Shown: piece after piece, positions 26,430 to 34,154 of the stretch
Layout of the letters: each line of letters begins with the position of its first letter
How positions within the stretch are numbered: the first letter of the stretch is position 1
Origin: Bacteroidales bacterium
GTDB taxonomy: Bacteria > Bacteroidota > Bacteroidia > Bacteroidales > VadinHA17
Length of the DNA: 39,952 nucleotides
Reading direction: 5' to 3'
Assembly: GCA_011620595.1 (NCBI GenBank)
Contig: WOYX01000058.1
Coordinates: forward strand, 1 to 39,952
Notes under the pieces: generated by a model
What the model saw: the letters and a program-made list of their open reading frames with translations, nothing else
What the model was told of the DNA's origin: nothing
Database searches by the model: none
Program-made: the position numbers and the translations under genes

Positions 26430-26580
26430 AGCGCGAAATCCACAGTCAACAATCTACAGTCTAAAGTCAATCAATTAGTTACAGAGAACCGACTGCCGAC
26501 TGCTCTTAGCCACCGTAGCCTTGACGCAGGTGGCCAACTGAAGACCGACCGCTGCAGGTGACCGACTGAAGACTGACCAC
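26430..26580. repeat. Degenerate CAGTC/CTGAAGAC repeat-rich spacer
   Basis: The stretch between the terminator and lysA is built of short related words: CACAGTCAA, CTACAGTCTAAAGTC, GACTGCCGACTGC, and ACTGAAGACCGAC (26536-26548) matching GACTGAAGACTGAC (26564-26577). It carries no convincing frame. The words are the complement of the octamer arrayed at the left edge of the window. Confidence 0.6.
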
Positions 26581-26586
26581 TACTGC

Positions 26587-27753
26587 TTACTGCCTGATAA
26601 TAAGTCCTTTATCACCCGAAAATACCGACGCCGGCAGCGACCGCATATTGTAACGCATTGCCATCACCTCGCCGTAGGCACCGGCAGAGCGTATGGCTAC
26701 GAGATCACCGCGCCTGGTCTCGGGAAGCTCGATGTACTTGCCGAAGGTATCCGTGGTTTCACATATCGGACCCACAACAGTGTACTTCCTTGGGGGAAGC
26801 TCTGAGGTGAGGTTTTCTATGCGGTGCGATGCATGATAGAGAGCCGGCCTCAGCAGGTCAGTCATACCCGCGTCGAGGATGACGAATGTCTCCCTTGCAC
26901 CCGGCTTGACAAACAGCACCTTCGAGATCAGCGATCCGCAACCGGCAGTAAGCGATCGCCCAAGCTCAAATGAAATGGTGCTCTGTATCCTGCTGTCAAG
27001 GTGCCTGCTGAAGACCTCAAAGTAATCTGCAAAAGGTGGGAAGCGGTCAGGATCCTCATAACTAATGCCCAGACCCCCGCCTACATTGATGTCGGCCGGC
27101 TCCAGTCCCCTGTCAGTCAGCCACTCCCATAACTCATTGATCCTCAAACATAGATTGCGGTAGACATGCAGATCGGTGATCTGGGATCCTATATGAAAAT
27201 GAATCCCCCGGTACTTAATGTTCTCCATCTCTTCAAGTAGGGCAGTAACCCTTTCAAGTTCAGCGATCCTGATGCCGAATTTGTTTTCATCAGTGCCAGT
27301 GGTAATATGTTTGATGGTATGAGCCTCCACGTTGGGATTGATGCGCAGAGCGACAACAGCCTTTTTGCCCAAGCGTCCGGCTATCTCATCAATGACTCCG
27401 ATCTCTTCAACCGACTCGGCATTGAAGCAGCTGATGCCCAGCTGCAGTGCGGTCTCGATCTCACGGTCACTCTTGCCCACTCCCGCAAAAAGGGTCTCCG
27501 CGGCAGGAAATCCGCATTCCACGGCAAGCTTTGTCTCATTGCCGCTTACACAGTCTGCACCGAGGCCATATCCGGCAATGATCTTCATTATCACTGGATT
27601 GAAATTTGCCTTTACGGCATAATGCAGCTTAAATCCCCTGTTGGCAGCTTCCCCCGATGCTACTGCAAGGGTCTCGCGCAGAAGGTCGAGATCATAATAG
27701 TAAAATGGCGTCTCCAGCTGCTGCAACCGTTCTGTGGTCTCTTTTGTAAACAT
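26587..27753 (-). CDS. lysA: Diaminopimelate decarboxylase
   Basis: Fold-type III PLP decarboxylase (388 aa) making L-lysine from meso-diaminopimelate, the last step of the pathway. The PLP lysine is in LHYAVKANFNP (about residue 48). The HIGSQ motif, NVGGGLGISY phosphate site and late GPICETTDTFG Cys-containing motif all fit LysA rather than other group IV decarboxylases. The ATG at 27753 overlaps the lysC stop (TGATG), implying translational coupling; a GTG one codon earlier is the alternative. It forms a two-gene lysine operon with the aspartate kinase. Confidence 0.95.
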   Translation of the reverse strand: MFTKETTERLQQLETPFYYYDLDLLRETLAVASGEAANRGFKLHYAVKANFNPVIMKIIAGYGLGADCVSGNETKLAVECGFPAAETLFAGVGKSDREIETALQLGISCFNAESVEEIGVIDEIAGRLGKKAVVALRINPNVEAHTIKHITTGTDENKFGIRIAELERVTALLEEMENIKYRGIHFHIGSQITDLHVYRNLCLRINELWEWLTDRGLEPADINVGGGLGISYEDPDRFPPFADYFEVFSRHLDSRIQSTISFELGRSLTAGCGSLISKVLFVKPGARETFVILDAGMTDLLRPALYHASHRIENLTSELPPRKYTVVGPICETTDTFGKYIELPETRRGDLVAIRSAGAYGEVMAMRYNMRSLPASVFSGDKGLIIRQ

Positions 27754-29072
27754 CACTCTTCAGGAAATAGTTTTGAACTGAGCGACCTCAGTGCCACCAC
27801 CTTGTCGCTTGTATTGATTAATATGGACATACTGTTGTCACTTCCACCGTATGATATCATCTTTACGGGGATCTCATTCAGCGCCTCAAAGATTTCAGGG
27901 GCAGAACCCTCCCTCGAAGGTCTGAAATCACCAACAATGCAGATGATTGTCTGATCCTTCTCAACTTCCACATTGCCTATTGACTCAAGTGTTTTGACAA
28001 TCTCGCTGAGCCAGGTGGGGTCGTCAATTGTCAGTGAAACTGATACCTCGGAGGTTGTGATCATATCTATCGGTGTCCTGTATGCCTCAAAGGCTTCGAA
28101 GATCCTTCTCATGAAACCGTATGCCATCAGCATCCCGGCAGAGCGGATCCTCAGTGATATCACCCCGTCTTTTGCCGCCACTGCCTTGTAGTCCTCCGGT
28201 GTAGATGCAGAGACGATTACCGTCCCCTCATCAGAAGGCTCCATGGTGTTCTTGAGCCGCACGGGTATCTTCTTAAGGCGCGCAGGGTTGATGCTTGAAG
28301 GATGCAGTATCTTCGCCCCGAAATAGGCCAGCTCGGCTGCCTCATCATAGGAGAGCTGCCTGACTACCCTGGTGTTGGCTACATACCGGGGGTCATTGTT
28401 GTGGAGTCCGCTGATGTCAGTCCAGATCTGTACCTCCTCCGCCCCGATTGCCGCCCCGATGATGGTCGCACTGTAATCGCTGCCGCCCCTGTGCAGGTTG
28501 TCGGTCTCACCATAGGCATTACGGCAGATGAACCCCTGAGTAATAATGATCTTTTCATCCCTGACAGCGCCAAGCTCACGCTTCAGGTTCTCTCTGATGT
28601 AGAAATAGTCCGGCTCCCCGTCCTTGTCTATCCTCATGAAATTGAGGGCCGGCACAAGCACAGAGGCAATCCCCTCCTCGCAGAGGAGAAAATGGAGGAA
28701 TGCACTCGACAGGAGCTCTCCCCTGGCAAGAATACGCTTCTCATTATGCCTGCTGTACTCACGTGAAAAAAGAGCTTTAATGTAGTTGAAATGCTCATCT
28801 GTCAGATCATGGGCCTTTTCAGTCCAGGTTAACGATGAGTATAACTCGTCCGCTATCTGGTGGTAGCGACTGCGTAAGGCCTCTGTCCCGGCCACCGCCT
28901 CCTCACCCTCACCTGTGGCAAACAGCCGGGATATCTCCTCCAGGGCATTTGTGGTGCCCGCCATGGCCGAGAGTACCACGATCTTGGACTCCCCGTCACT
29001 GATCAGGGGTATCAGTGACCTGAACCGTCCATGGCTCCCGACAGAGGTTCCGCCGAATTTGAATACCTTCAT
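27753..29072 (-). CDS. lysC: Aspartate kinase
   Basis: Monofunctional aspartokinase (439 aa) making aspartyl-4-phosphate, the first step toward lysine, threonine, methionine and diaminopimelate for the cell wall. The N-terminal KFGGTSVGS is the kinase motif. The FICRNAYGETDNLHRGGSDYSATIIGAA-type segment (split by eye) contains the GGSDYSA substrate site. Residues from about 300 are ACT domains that bind the feedback amino acid. No homoserine dehydrogenase domain is attached. Pairing with lysA points to lysine as the effector, but this is inference. It is the first gene of the operon; its upstream region shares a 37-nt block with that of the GH3 fusion gene. Confidence 0.95.
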   Translation of the reverse strand: MKVFKFGGTSVGSHGRFRSLIPLISDGESKIVVLSAMAGTTNALEEISRLFATGEGEEAVAGTEALRSRYHQIADELYSSLTWTEKAHDLTDEHFNYIKALFSREYSRHNEKRILARGELLSSAFLHFLLCEEGIASVLVPALNFMRIDKDGEPDYFYIRENLKRELGAVRDEKIIITQGFICRNAYGETDNLHRGGSDYSATIIGAAIGAEEVQIWTDISGLHNNDPRYVANTRVVRQLSYDEAAELAYFGAKILHPSSINPARLKKIPVRLKNTMEPSDEGTVIVSASTPEDYKAVAAKDGVISLRIRSAGMLMAYGFMRRIFEAFEAYRTPIDMITTSEVSVSLTIDDPTWLSEIVKTLESIGNVEVEKDQTIICIVGDFRPSREGSAPEIFEALNEIPVKMISYGGSDNSMSILINTSDKVVALRSLSSKLFPEE

Positions 29073-29300
29073 CTCTTCTTTGTATTACGGGATGCCTTCA
29101 GCTCACACATCATTGCTGCATTCCGGCGATCAAACTTACATAAAATCATCCGATTCTCTGCAGGCCGGTCAAATTCTGTCAGTCTACCCACCGTCTCAGG
29201 TTTCGGGTTGCCGGCAATATTCTTACAGGGGAGATAGTATTTCAGCCCGGCAATAAATCGCAGGTTCGAATATTTTTTCGCTTTTCAATATTACAGTTCA
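29073..29300. other. lysC upstream region, no gene
   Basis: Gap between divergent lysC and the tRNA promoter. It holds the lysC promoter block (29129-29165) and otherwise nothing I can assign; no lysine riboswitch features were recognised by eye. Confidence 0.55.
29129..29165 (-). promoter_or_regulatory. lysC promoter block shared with GH3 gene
   Basis: On the minus strand the block begins GCCTGC and ends TTTTATGTAAGTTTGAT, with TAAGTTTG (29131-29138) as a -7 box 59 bases before the lysC ATG. It is about 80 percent identical over 37 bases to 32723-32759, with the last 17 bases identical. Confidence 0.65.
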
Positions 29301-29329
29301 TTGAATTATTAAAAAAACCCTTATTTTTG
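29301..29329 (+). promoter_or_regulatory. Promoter of the tRNA-Leu pair
   Basis: TTG at 29301-29303 and TATTTTTG at 29322-29329, 18 bases apart, fit the Bacteroidetes -33/-7 consensus best of all promoters in the window. A leader of about 65 bases, with a perfect 12-nt palindrome GTCAAATTTGAC at 29375-29386, precedes the first tRNA. Confidence 0.72.
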
Positions 29330-29401
29330 CACCCGCGTTACAGGTCAAAGGATAAAATGCGCAAAACAAAAGAGGTCAAATTTGACTTTTGACTTATAAT
29401 A

Positions 29402-29485
29402 GCCCAGATGGCGAAATTGGTAGACGCGCTAGTTTCAGGGACTAGTGTCAGCAATGATGTGCAGGTTCGAGTCCTGTTCTGGGCA
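29402..29485 (+). tRNA. tRNA-Leu (CAG)
   Basis: A long-variable-arm cloverleaf can be folded by eye: acceptor GCCCAGA/TCTGGGC, D-loop with TTGGTAGACGC, anticodon stem CTAGT/ACTAG around loop TTCAGGG (anticodon CAG), an extra arm, and T-loop GGTTCGAGTCC. The discriminator is A. CCA is not encoded. Confidence 0.93.
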
Positions 29486-29566
29486 CAAAAAAACAGCACA
29501 GAGTACAGTACAAAGAGCAAAGAGCATCAGCATCTTGCCCCTGGAACTGAATTCTGAGCCGGAACC

Positions 29567-29650
29567 GCCCAGGTGGTGAAATTGGTAGACACGCCAGCTT
29601 GAGGGGCTGGTGCTCGCAAGGGTGTGCAAGTTCGAGTCTTGTCCTGGGCA
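29567..29650 (+). tRNA. tRNA-Leu (GAG)
   Basis: Same layout as the preceding tRNA: acceptor GCCCAGG/CCTGGGC, anticodon stem CCAGC/GCTGG with loop TTGAGGG (anticodon GAG), long variable arm and T-loop AGTTCGAGTCT. CCA is not encoded. It lies 81 bases after the first tRNA and is followed at once by a terminator, so the two form one transcript. Confidence 0.93.
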
Positions 29651-29651
29651 C

Positions 29652-29682
29652 AAAAAAAGCCGTGATGAACGGCTTTTTTTAT
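29652..29682. terminator. Terminator after the tRNA-Leu pair
   Basis: AAAAAAAGCCGT pairs with ACGGCTTTTTTT around a GATGA loop, starting 2 bases after the second tRNA. It also faces the end of the GH3 fusion gene (stop at 29743) and could serve it. Confidence 0.88.
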
Positions 29683-29742
29683 TCGCGGTGGTCGATTTTC
29701 GATTTATTTCCCAATCTAAATTCGGGAACCGAAAATCACAGA

Positions 29743-32697
29743 TCATTTAATTATCGCATCGTATACTGCCTGAAGGATGTTGCCCCTGATGGAGAGATCA
29801 GACAGCTTGCTGTTGTCACGCGTCGGATAAACTCTGTTGCTCAGAAAGACATACGATATCTCCTCGTCAGGATCAACCCAGATGAATGTGCCGGTAAACC
29901 CCGAGTGGCCGAAGCTGTTTGGTGAGGCCGACGGACAGGGATACATCTCTTCCGGAGGGATGGTGTCGTTCGGCAACAGCGGCTTGTCAAAGCCCAGTCC
30001 CCTGCGGTTATCATTTTCGGGGAACTGAACCCTGGTGAACTCTTTGAGTACCTCGTTGCTCAGTACTCGCACACCACCGTACTCGCCTCCCCTGCGGTAC
30101 ATCTCCACCAGCTTGAGCAGGTCATTGCCGGTGGCAAACAGACCGGCGTGACCGGAGACGCCTCCCAGCATCGCCGTACCCTCATCATGCACCGTTCCCC
30201 GAAGCAACTGCTTCCGGAAAAGAGAGTCGTATTCGGTGGGCACTATCCGTTCCCTGGGATACTTCTGCAGCGGATTATAGGTGATGTTCAGCGCTCCGAT
30301 GGGCCTGTAGATATTTTCAGGCGCAAACTGATCAATAGTGGTTCCTGACAGGCTCTCGATAATCTCGGCCGCCAGAATGAAGGTGAGGTCGGAATAGACA
30401 TATTTCTTCTCTCCCGTGGGACTGTCACGTATCTCTCTGAACATATCCTTGAGATAGTGCCTGTTCATGTATATCGAGTCAGATACCTGCAATGCAAATC
30501 TCCTGTTGCTATAGTCCCTGAATATGCCACGCCTGAATGTGCTGTCATTCTCCAGCGTGTTGCGCCAGAAGGGTATCCAGGACCTCAATCCTGCCTGATG
30601 CGCCAGCATCTCACGTAAAAGCATGTCACCCTTGTTTGAAAAACGGTACCACGGGAGGTAGTGACCCAGGGTCTTGTCAGGATCAAAGAGCCCGCGGTCA
30701 TAGAGCAGCATCAGAGAAGGTGTCGCCGCTGATACTTTCGTGACAGAGGCCAGGTCCCACAGATCATGCTCCGACACTGCCTCGGTGCTGTCATACAGGT
30801 GAAAGCCGTAACATTTGTTCAGCACCACAATACCCTTTCTCGCTATCAGTACATGACAGCCCGGATAGGCCATGGAATCGAGTCCTGACTGTACAATGGA
30901 GTCAACCTTGCTGTTCAGTATCTCCGACGAAAGTCCTGCGTTCTCAGGAAATCCGTACTGCAGTCTCAGGTTCCCGGGTGTCTTGATCCCAAACCCTTCA
31001 GGATAATCACCGTTAATTGTTACCGGCAGCCGCCCGGAAGCACCCAGTCCTCCGAAGATCACCTGCACCGCAGCCTGGTGAGAATATTTGTTATCCTGGT
31101 ATGCAACAAGCAAAGCCGATGGCTTATTGCTCATGTCGAGGCGGGCAATACCGTAGGGATTGCCAAACCATACGATAACCGACCTTTCAAGCGATGCCAA
31201 CTGCCTGAACAGACTGTTGAGCTGTGGCGTCACACCATATGAGCCTGCAGGCTTCTGATCAAGAGATGAGAACCCTGCAATGACCAGATCGTAGTCCCTG
31301 AGCTTGGAGAGAACATAATGGGCATCCTGCTCGTTGCCCGGGTTAATGAAAAAATGGTCAGCGTTGGTATATCTGTCAATAGTTTTCTGAAAATCGCTTA
31401 TTGCCAGTCTGTTGACAGAGACGGTGGCAATCCTGATCTTATCAGTGCGCTGCAACGGCAGGAGATTGCCATTGTTTTCAATCACGGTCACGGCTCCTGC
31501 ATAGAGATCCCTCATCAGCGCCGGATGAGCTGTGGCAGGAATCGCCCCGCTGCCGGAGGACTCGCCGTACGGATTCTTTCCGGTACCCTCCAGCCATAGC
31601 TTCGCTGCAATAAGCTTGCGGCACTTTGAAGTGATCTCATCCTTTGATATCTCTCCTTTTTCAACCCTGCGGTATATCTCCTCAATTGCCAGAATCGGAT
31701 CGGTGGAATACTCTATGATGTCATTGCCGGCCTTCAGCGCCTCTGCATCGGCTACTCCTGAAGGGAAGGTCATCGTGGCTCCTGCCATGTTCATCGCATC
31801 GGTCAGTATAAGTCCCTGGAAACCAGATTCCTCCCTCAGCATGCCTGTGATTATCTTGCGTGAGAAGGTGGCAGGCAACCGTGGTGTGTCATCAAGGCCG
31901 GGCACGTTGATGTGGGCGCTCATAACTGACCCGATACCCTCATCAATGAGACGGCGGAACGGAACCAGCTCCACGGCTTCAAACCGCTGACGGTCTCCCG
32001 ATATAACCGGCAGCCCGGTATGTGAATCAACATTGGTGTCACCGTGACCGGGATAATGCTTTGCGCAGGCCATGACCCCGTTATCCTGCAGACCCTTCAT
32101 GTACATCACCGCCTTGGCTGCCACCTTCGCCGGATCTTCTCCGAATGAACGGTAGTTGATGACAGGATTCATCGGATTGTTGTTGACATCGGCAACGGGA
32201 GCAAGGTTGAGGTTCACACCTATGTCGCGGCACTGCCATGCTATCGCTGATCCCATCCTGTATATCAGTGAGTCATCCTGAACGGCGCCCAGGGTCATCT
32301 GCCACGGAAAATCCTCTATCTCGCTGAGGCGCATGCCCACACCCCATTCGGCATCCTGGGCAATAATCAGCGGAACCTTCGCAATCGTCCTCAGATATTT
32401 GGTAAACCTGACCTGCCTGTCGCGCGACCCTTCGAAAAAGATTACCCCGCCTACTCCGTGCTTCGTGACAAGATCCTCCACCTGCCTGAAATTGTCCCCG
32501 TTATCTGCTGCCCATGCCGGCACCCAGATAAGCTGGGCAATCATCTCCCTGAGGGTGAGAGTGTTCAGGATACTGTCAACTCTGGGATCATCAACGTATC
32601 TCTTCCAGGGTAAATTGTCATCTACTGCAAGCATCTTCACCGGCACACTGTAAAGAATAGTAAGCAAAACAACAGTTGTAAGGCATCTCTTTCTCAT
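29743..32697 (-). CDS. GH3 NagZ-like/serine beta-lactamase-like fusion, secreted
   Basis: Secreted bifunctional-looking protein (984 aa) with an N-terminal signal peptide of about 24 residues. Residues about 40-370 are a glycoside hydrolase family 3 domain of the NagZ type: K213-H-Y-P-G-H-G-D-T and D224-S-H226 give the His/Asp acid-base dyad, and LILTDAMNMAG the nucleophile Asp. Such enzymes remove N-acetylglucosamine from muropeptides. Residues about 385-580 match the GH3 C-terminal region. Residues about 610-984 are a class C beta-lactamase/serine-esterase fold with S651-V-T-K654, Y768-S-D and a late HSG triad. YSD replaces the usual YxN. The fused domain may trim or bind peptide stems. It is divergent from the nagX-amgK-murU operon, so peptidoglycan recycling is the likely job. 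Confidence 0.92.
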   Translation of the reverse strand: MRKRCLTTVVLLTILYSVPVKMLAVDDNLPWKRYVDDPRVDSILNTLTLREMIAQLIWVPAWAADNGDNFRQVEDLVTKHGVGGVIFFEGSRDRQVRFTKYLRTIAKVPLIIAQDAEWGVGMRLSEIEDFPWQMTLGAVQDDSLIYRMGSAIAWQCRDIGVNLNLAPVADVNNNPMNPVINYRSFGEDPAKVAAKAVMYMKGLQDNGVMACAKHYPGHGDTNVDSHTGLPVISGDRQRFEAVELVPFRRLIDEGIGSVMSAHINVPGLDDTPRLPATFSRKIITGMLREESGFQGLILTDAMNMAGATMTFPSGVADAEALKAGNDIIEYSTDPILAIEEIYRRVEKGEISKDEITSKCRKLIAAKLWLEGTGKNPYGESSGSGAIPATAHPALMRDLYAGAVTVIENNGNLLPLQRTDKIRIATVSVNRLAISDFQKTIDRYTNADHFFINPGNEQDAHYVLSKLRDYDLVIAGFSSLDQKPAGSYGVTPQLNSLFRQLASLERSVIVWFGNPYGIARLDMSNKPSALLVAYQDNKYSHQAAVQVIFGGLGASGRLPVTINGDYPEGFGIKTPGNLRLQYGFPENAGLSSEILNSKVDSIVQSGLDSMAYPGCHVLIARKGIVVLNKCYGFHLYDSTEAVSEHDLWDLASVTKVSAATPSLMLLYDRGLFDPDKTLGHYLPWYRFSNKGDMLLREMLAHQAGLRSWIPFWRNTLENDSTFRRGIFRDYSNRRFALQVSDSIYMNRHYLKDMFREIRDSPTGEKKYVYSDLTFILAAEIIESLSGTTIDQFAPENIYRPIGALNITYNPLQKYPRERIVPTEYDSLFRKQLLRGTVHDEGTAMLGGVSGHAGLFATGNDLLKLVEMYRRGGEYGGVRVLSNEVLKEFTRVQFPENDNRRGLGFDKPLLPNDTIPPEEMYPCPSASPNSFGHSGFTGTFIWVDPDEEISYVFLSNRVYPTRDNSKLSDLSIRGNILQAVYDAIIK

Positions 32698-32722
32698 AAC
32701 TCTCTAATTGGTTTTTGAAGCA

Positions 32723-32759
32723 ATCAAACTTACATAAAAACGTCAGATTTTCCGCAGGC
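32723..32759 (-). promoter_or_regulatory. GH3 gene promoter block shared with lysC
   Basis: On the minus strand this reads GCCTGC ... TTTTATGTAAGTTTGAT, with -7 box TAAGTTTG (32725-32732) 28 bases before the ATG. The last 17 bases equal those of the lysC block at 29129-29145. It lies in the 169-bp region between the divergent recycling genes. Confidence 0.65.
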
Positions 32760-32866
32760 ATATGTAAAACAAAAACAGCGCCCTGATTTGCGGACGAAAA
32801 ATAGTATTTTTCTTTAATAACGATTGCCGCTTTGATTGTTCCCAAAATGCTATTTTTACGAAATCA

Positions 32867-34153
32867 ATGAAAAATGCCATGTCAGTATCAAAAAGTACCG
32901 CAAAAAGTCCGAAGGGTCAGTCGGCCAGGCTGGTCTCCCTCGATGTGTTCAGGGGCATGACAATTGCCTTCATGATTATTGTTAACACCCCGGGTACCTG
33001 GAGCCACGTCTATGCGCCACTGCGACATGCCTCGTGGCACGGTTGTACACCCACGGACCTGGTCTTCCCCTCGTTTCTTTTCATATCAGGAGTGGCGATG
33101 TGGTTTTCGCTGCGCAAGTACAATTTTGAATTTTCCCGGCCGGCAATAATCCGTCTGCTGCGCAGAGTACTGCTGATATTTGCAGCCGGACTCTTTCTTA
33201 ATATCTTCCCGTACTTCGGGCGCGACTACACCACGCTGCGGATAATGGGCGTCCTGCAGCGCATCGCTCTGGCATGGGGACTGGGAGCACTGATAGTGTT
33301 ACTGGTAAAGCGAAACCGGATATGGATACCGGCAGCTGTGCTGCTGTTTGGATACTGGGCACTGATGTACTTCCTGGGGGGAGATGACCCTTACTCACTT
33401 GAAGGAAACTTCGCCAGGAAGGTCGACCTGGCTCTCCTGGGAGAAAAGCACCTTTACAAGGGATTCGGCATGCCCTTCGACCCGGAAGGATTGCTGAGCA
33501 CCCTCCCTGCAACCGCAACGGTGCTGCTCGGATTTATGTCCGGCGGACTCATAGGCGTCAGGGGCTCCTCATGGAAAACGGTAGGCTGGCTCGCGGCTGT
33601 CGGAGCACTCCTTGTAGCGGCCGGGCTGCTGTGGGGAGAATATTTCCCGATCAACAAACCTATCTGGACAAGCTCATATGTAATCTATGCAGGCGGTATC
33701 GGAATGCTTATCCTGGCACTGCTGGTAATGATAATAGATATTTTCAGGATACAGGGATGGAAAACCATAGGCATCATCCTTGCCGGGGGAGCCCTTATGG
33801 CCGTGACCGGGCTTCTCTGGAAAGCGACGGCTGAGACAGGATACAGCTCATCATTCCTGATAACCGTCGGACTGGTTGTCATTGCATTTGCCCTCCTGCT
33901 CAAGCTCAATTTCTTTCTGCCATTCGGCATGAACCCGATGAGCACATACCTCCTGGCAGGAATATGGACCAAGACCATGCTCGCCGTTAAAATAGGGGAG
34001 ATAACACTTTATAATTGGATTTTCACAAACCTCTGCAGCCCTCTGTTTGAGGAACAGAAACTTGCCAGCCTCCTCTTTGCCCTGCTGCAGGTGACACTGA
34101 TATGGGCATTCGGATATATTCTCTACCGGAAAAAAATAATGATAAAGTTTTGA
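32867..34153 (+). CDS. NagX/HGSNAT-type membrane acetyltransferase
   Basis: Integral membrane protein (428 aa) of the DUF5009/heparan-alpha-glucosaminide N-acetyltransferase family, with about 10-11 membrane segments. The signature RLVSLDVFRGMTIAFMIIVN begins at about residue 22 and is followed by the conserved His-containing HASWHGCTPTDLVFPSFLF stretch and a SGxxxW membrane segment. Family members transfer acetyl groups across the membrane to amino sugars. NagX in proteobacterial GlcNAc operons is the closest named relative, but its activity is not firmly known. The ATG at 32867 follows a weak -7-like TATTTTTA. The kinase-RapZ gene starts 1 base after its stop codon, so the three plus-strand genes are one operon. 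Confidence 0.88.
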   Translation: MKNAMSVSKSTAKSPKGQSARLVSLDVFRGMTIAFMIIVNTPGTWSHVYAPLRHASWHGCTPTDLVFPSFLFISGVAMWFSLRKYNFEFSRPAIIRLLRRVLLIFAAGLFLNIFPYFGRDYTTLRIMGVLQRIALAWGLGALIVLLVKRNRIWIPAAVLLFGYWALMYFLGGDDPYSLEGNFARKVDLALLGEKHLYKGFGMPFDPEGLLSTLPATATVLLGFMSGGLIGVRGSSWKTVGWLAAVGALLVAAGLLWGEYFPINKPIWTSSYVIYAGGIGMLILALLVMIIDIFRIQGWKTIGIILAGGALMAVTGLLWKATAETGYSSSFLITVGLVVIAFALLLKLNFFLPFGMNPMSTYLLAGIWTKTMLAVKIGEITLYNWIFTNLCSPLFEEQKLASLLFALLQVTLIWAFGYILYRKKIMIKF

Positions 34154-34154
34154 T

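Noticed and set aside
29073-29300. Possible lysine riboswitch ahead of lysC
   Set aside because: No L-box conserved core is visible; the region shows only a promoter block also found before an unrelated gene.
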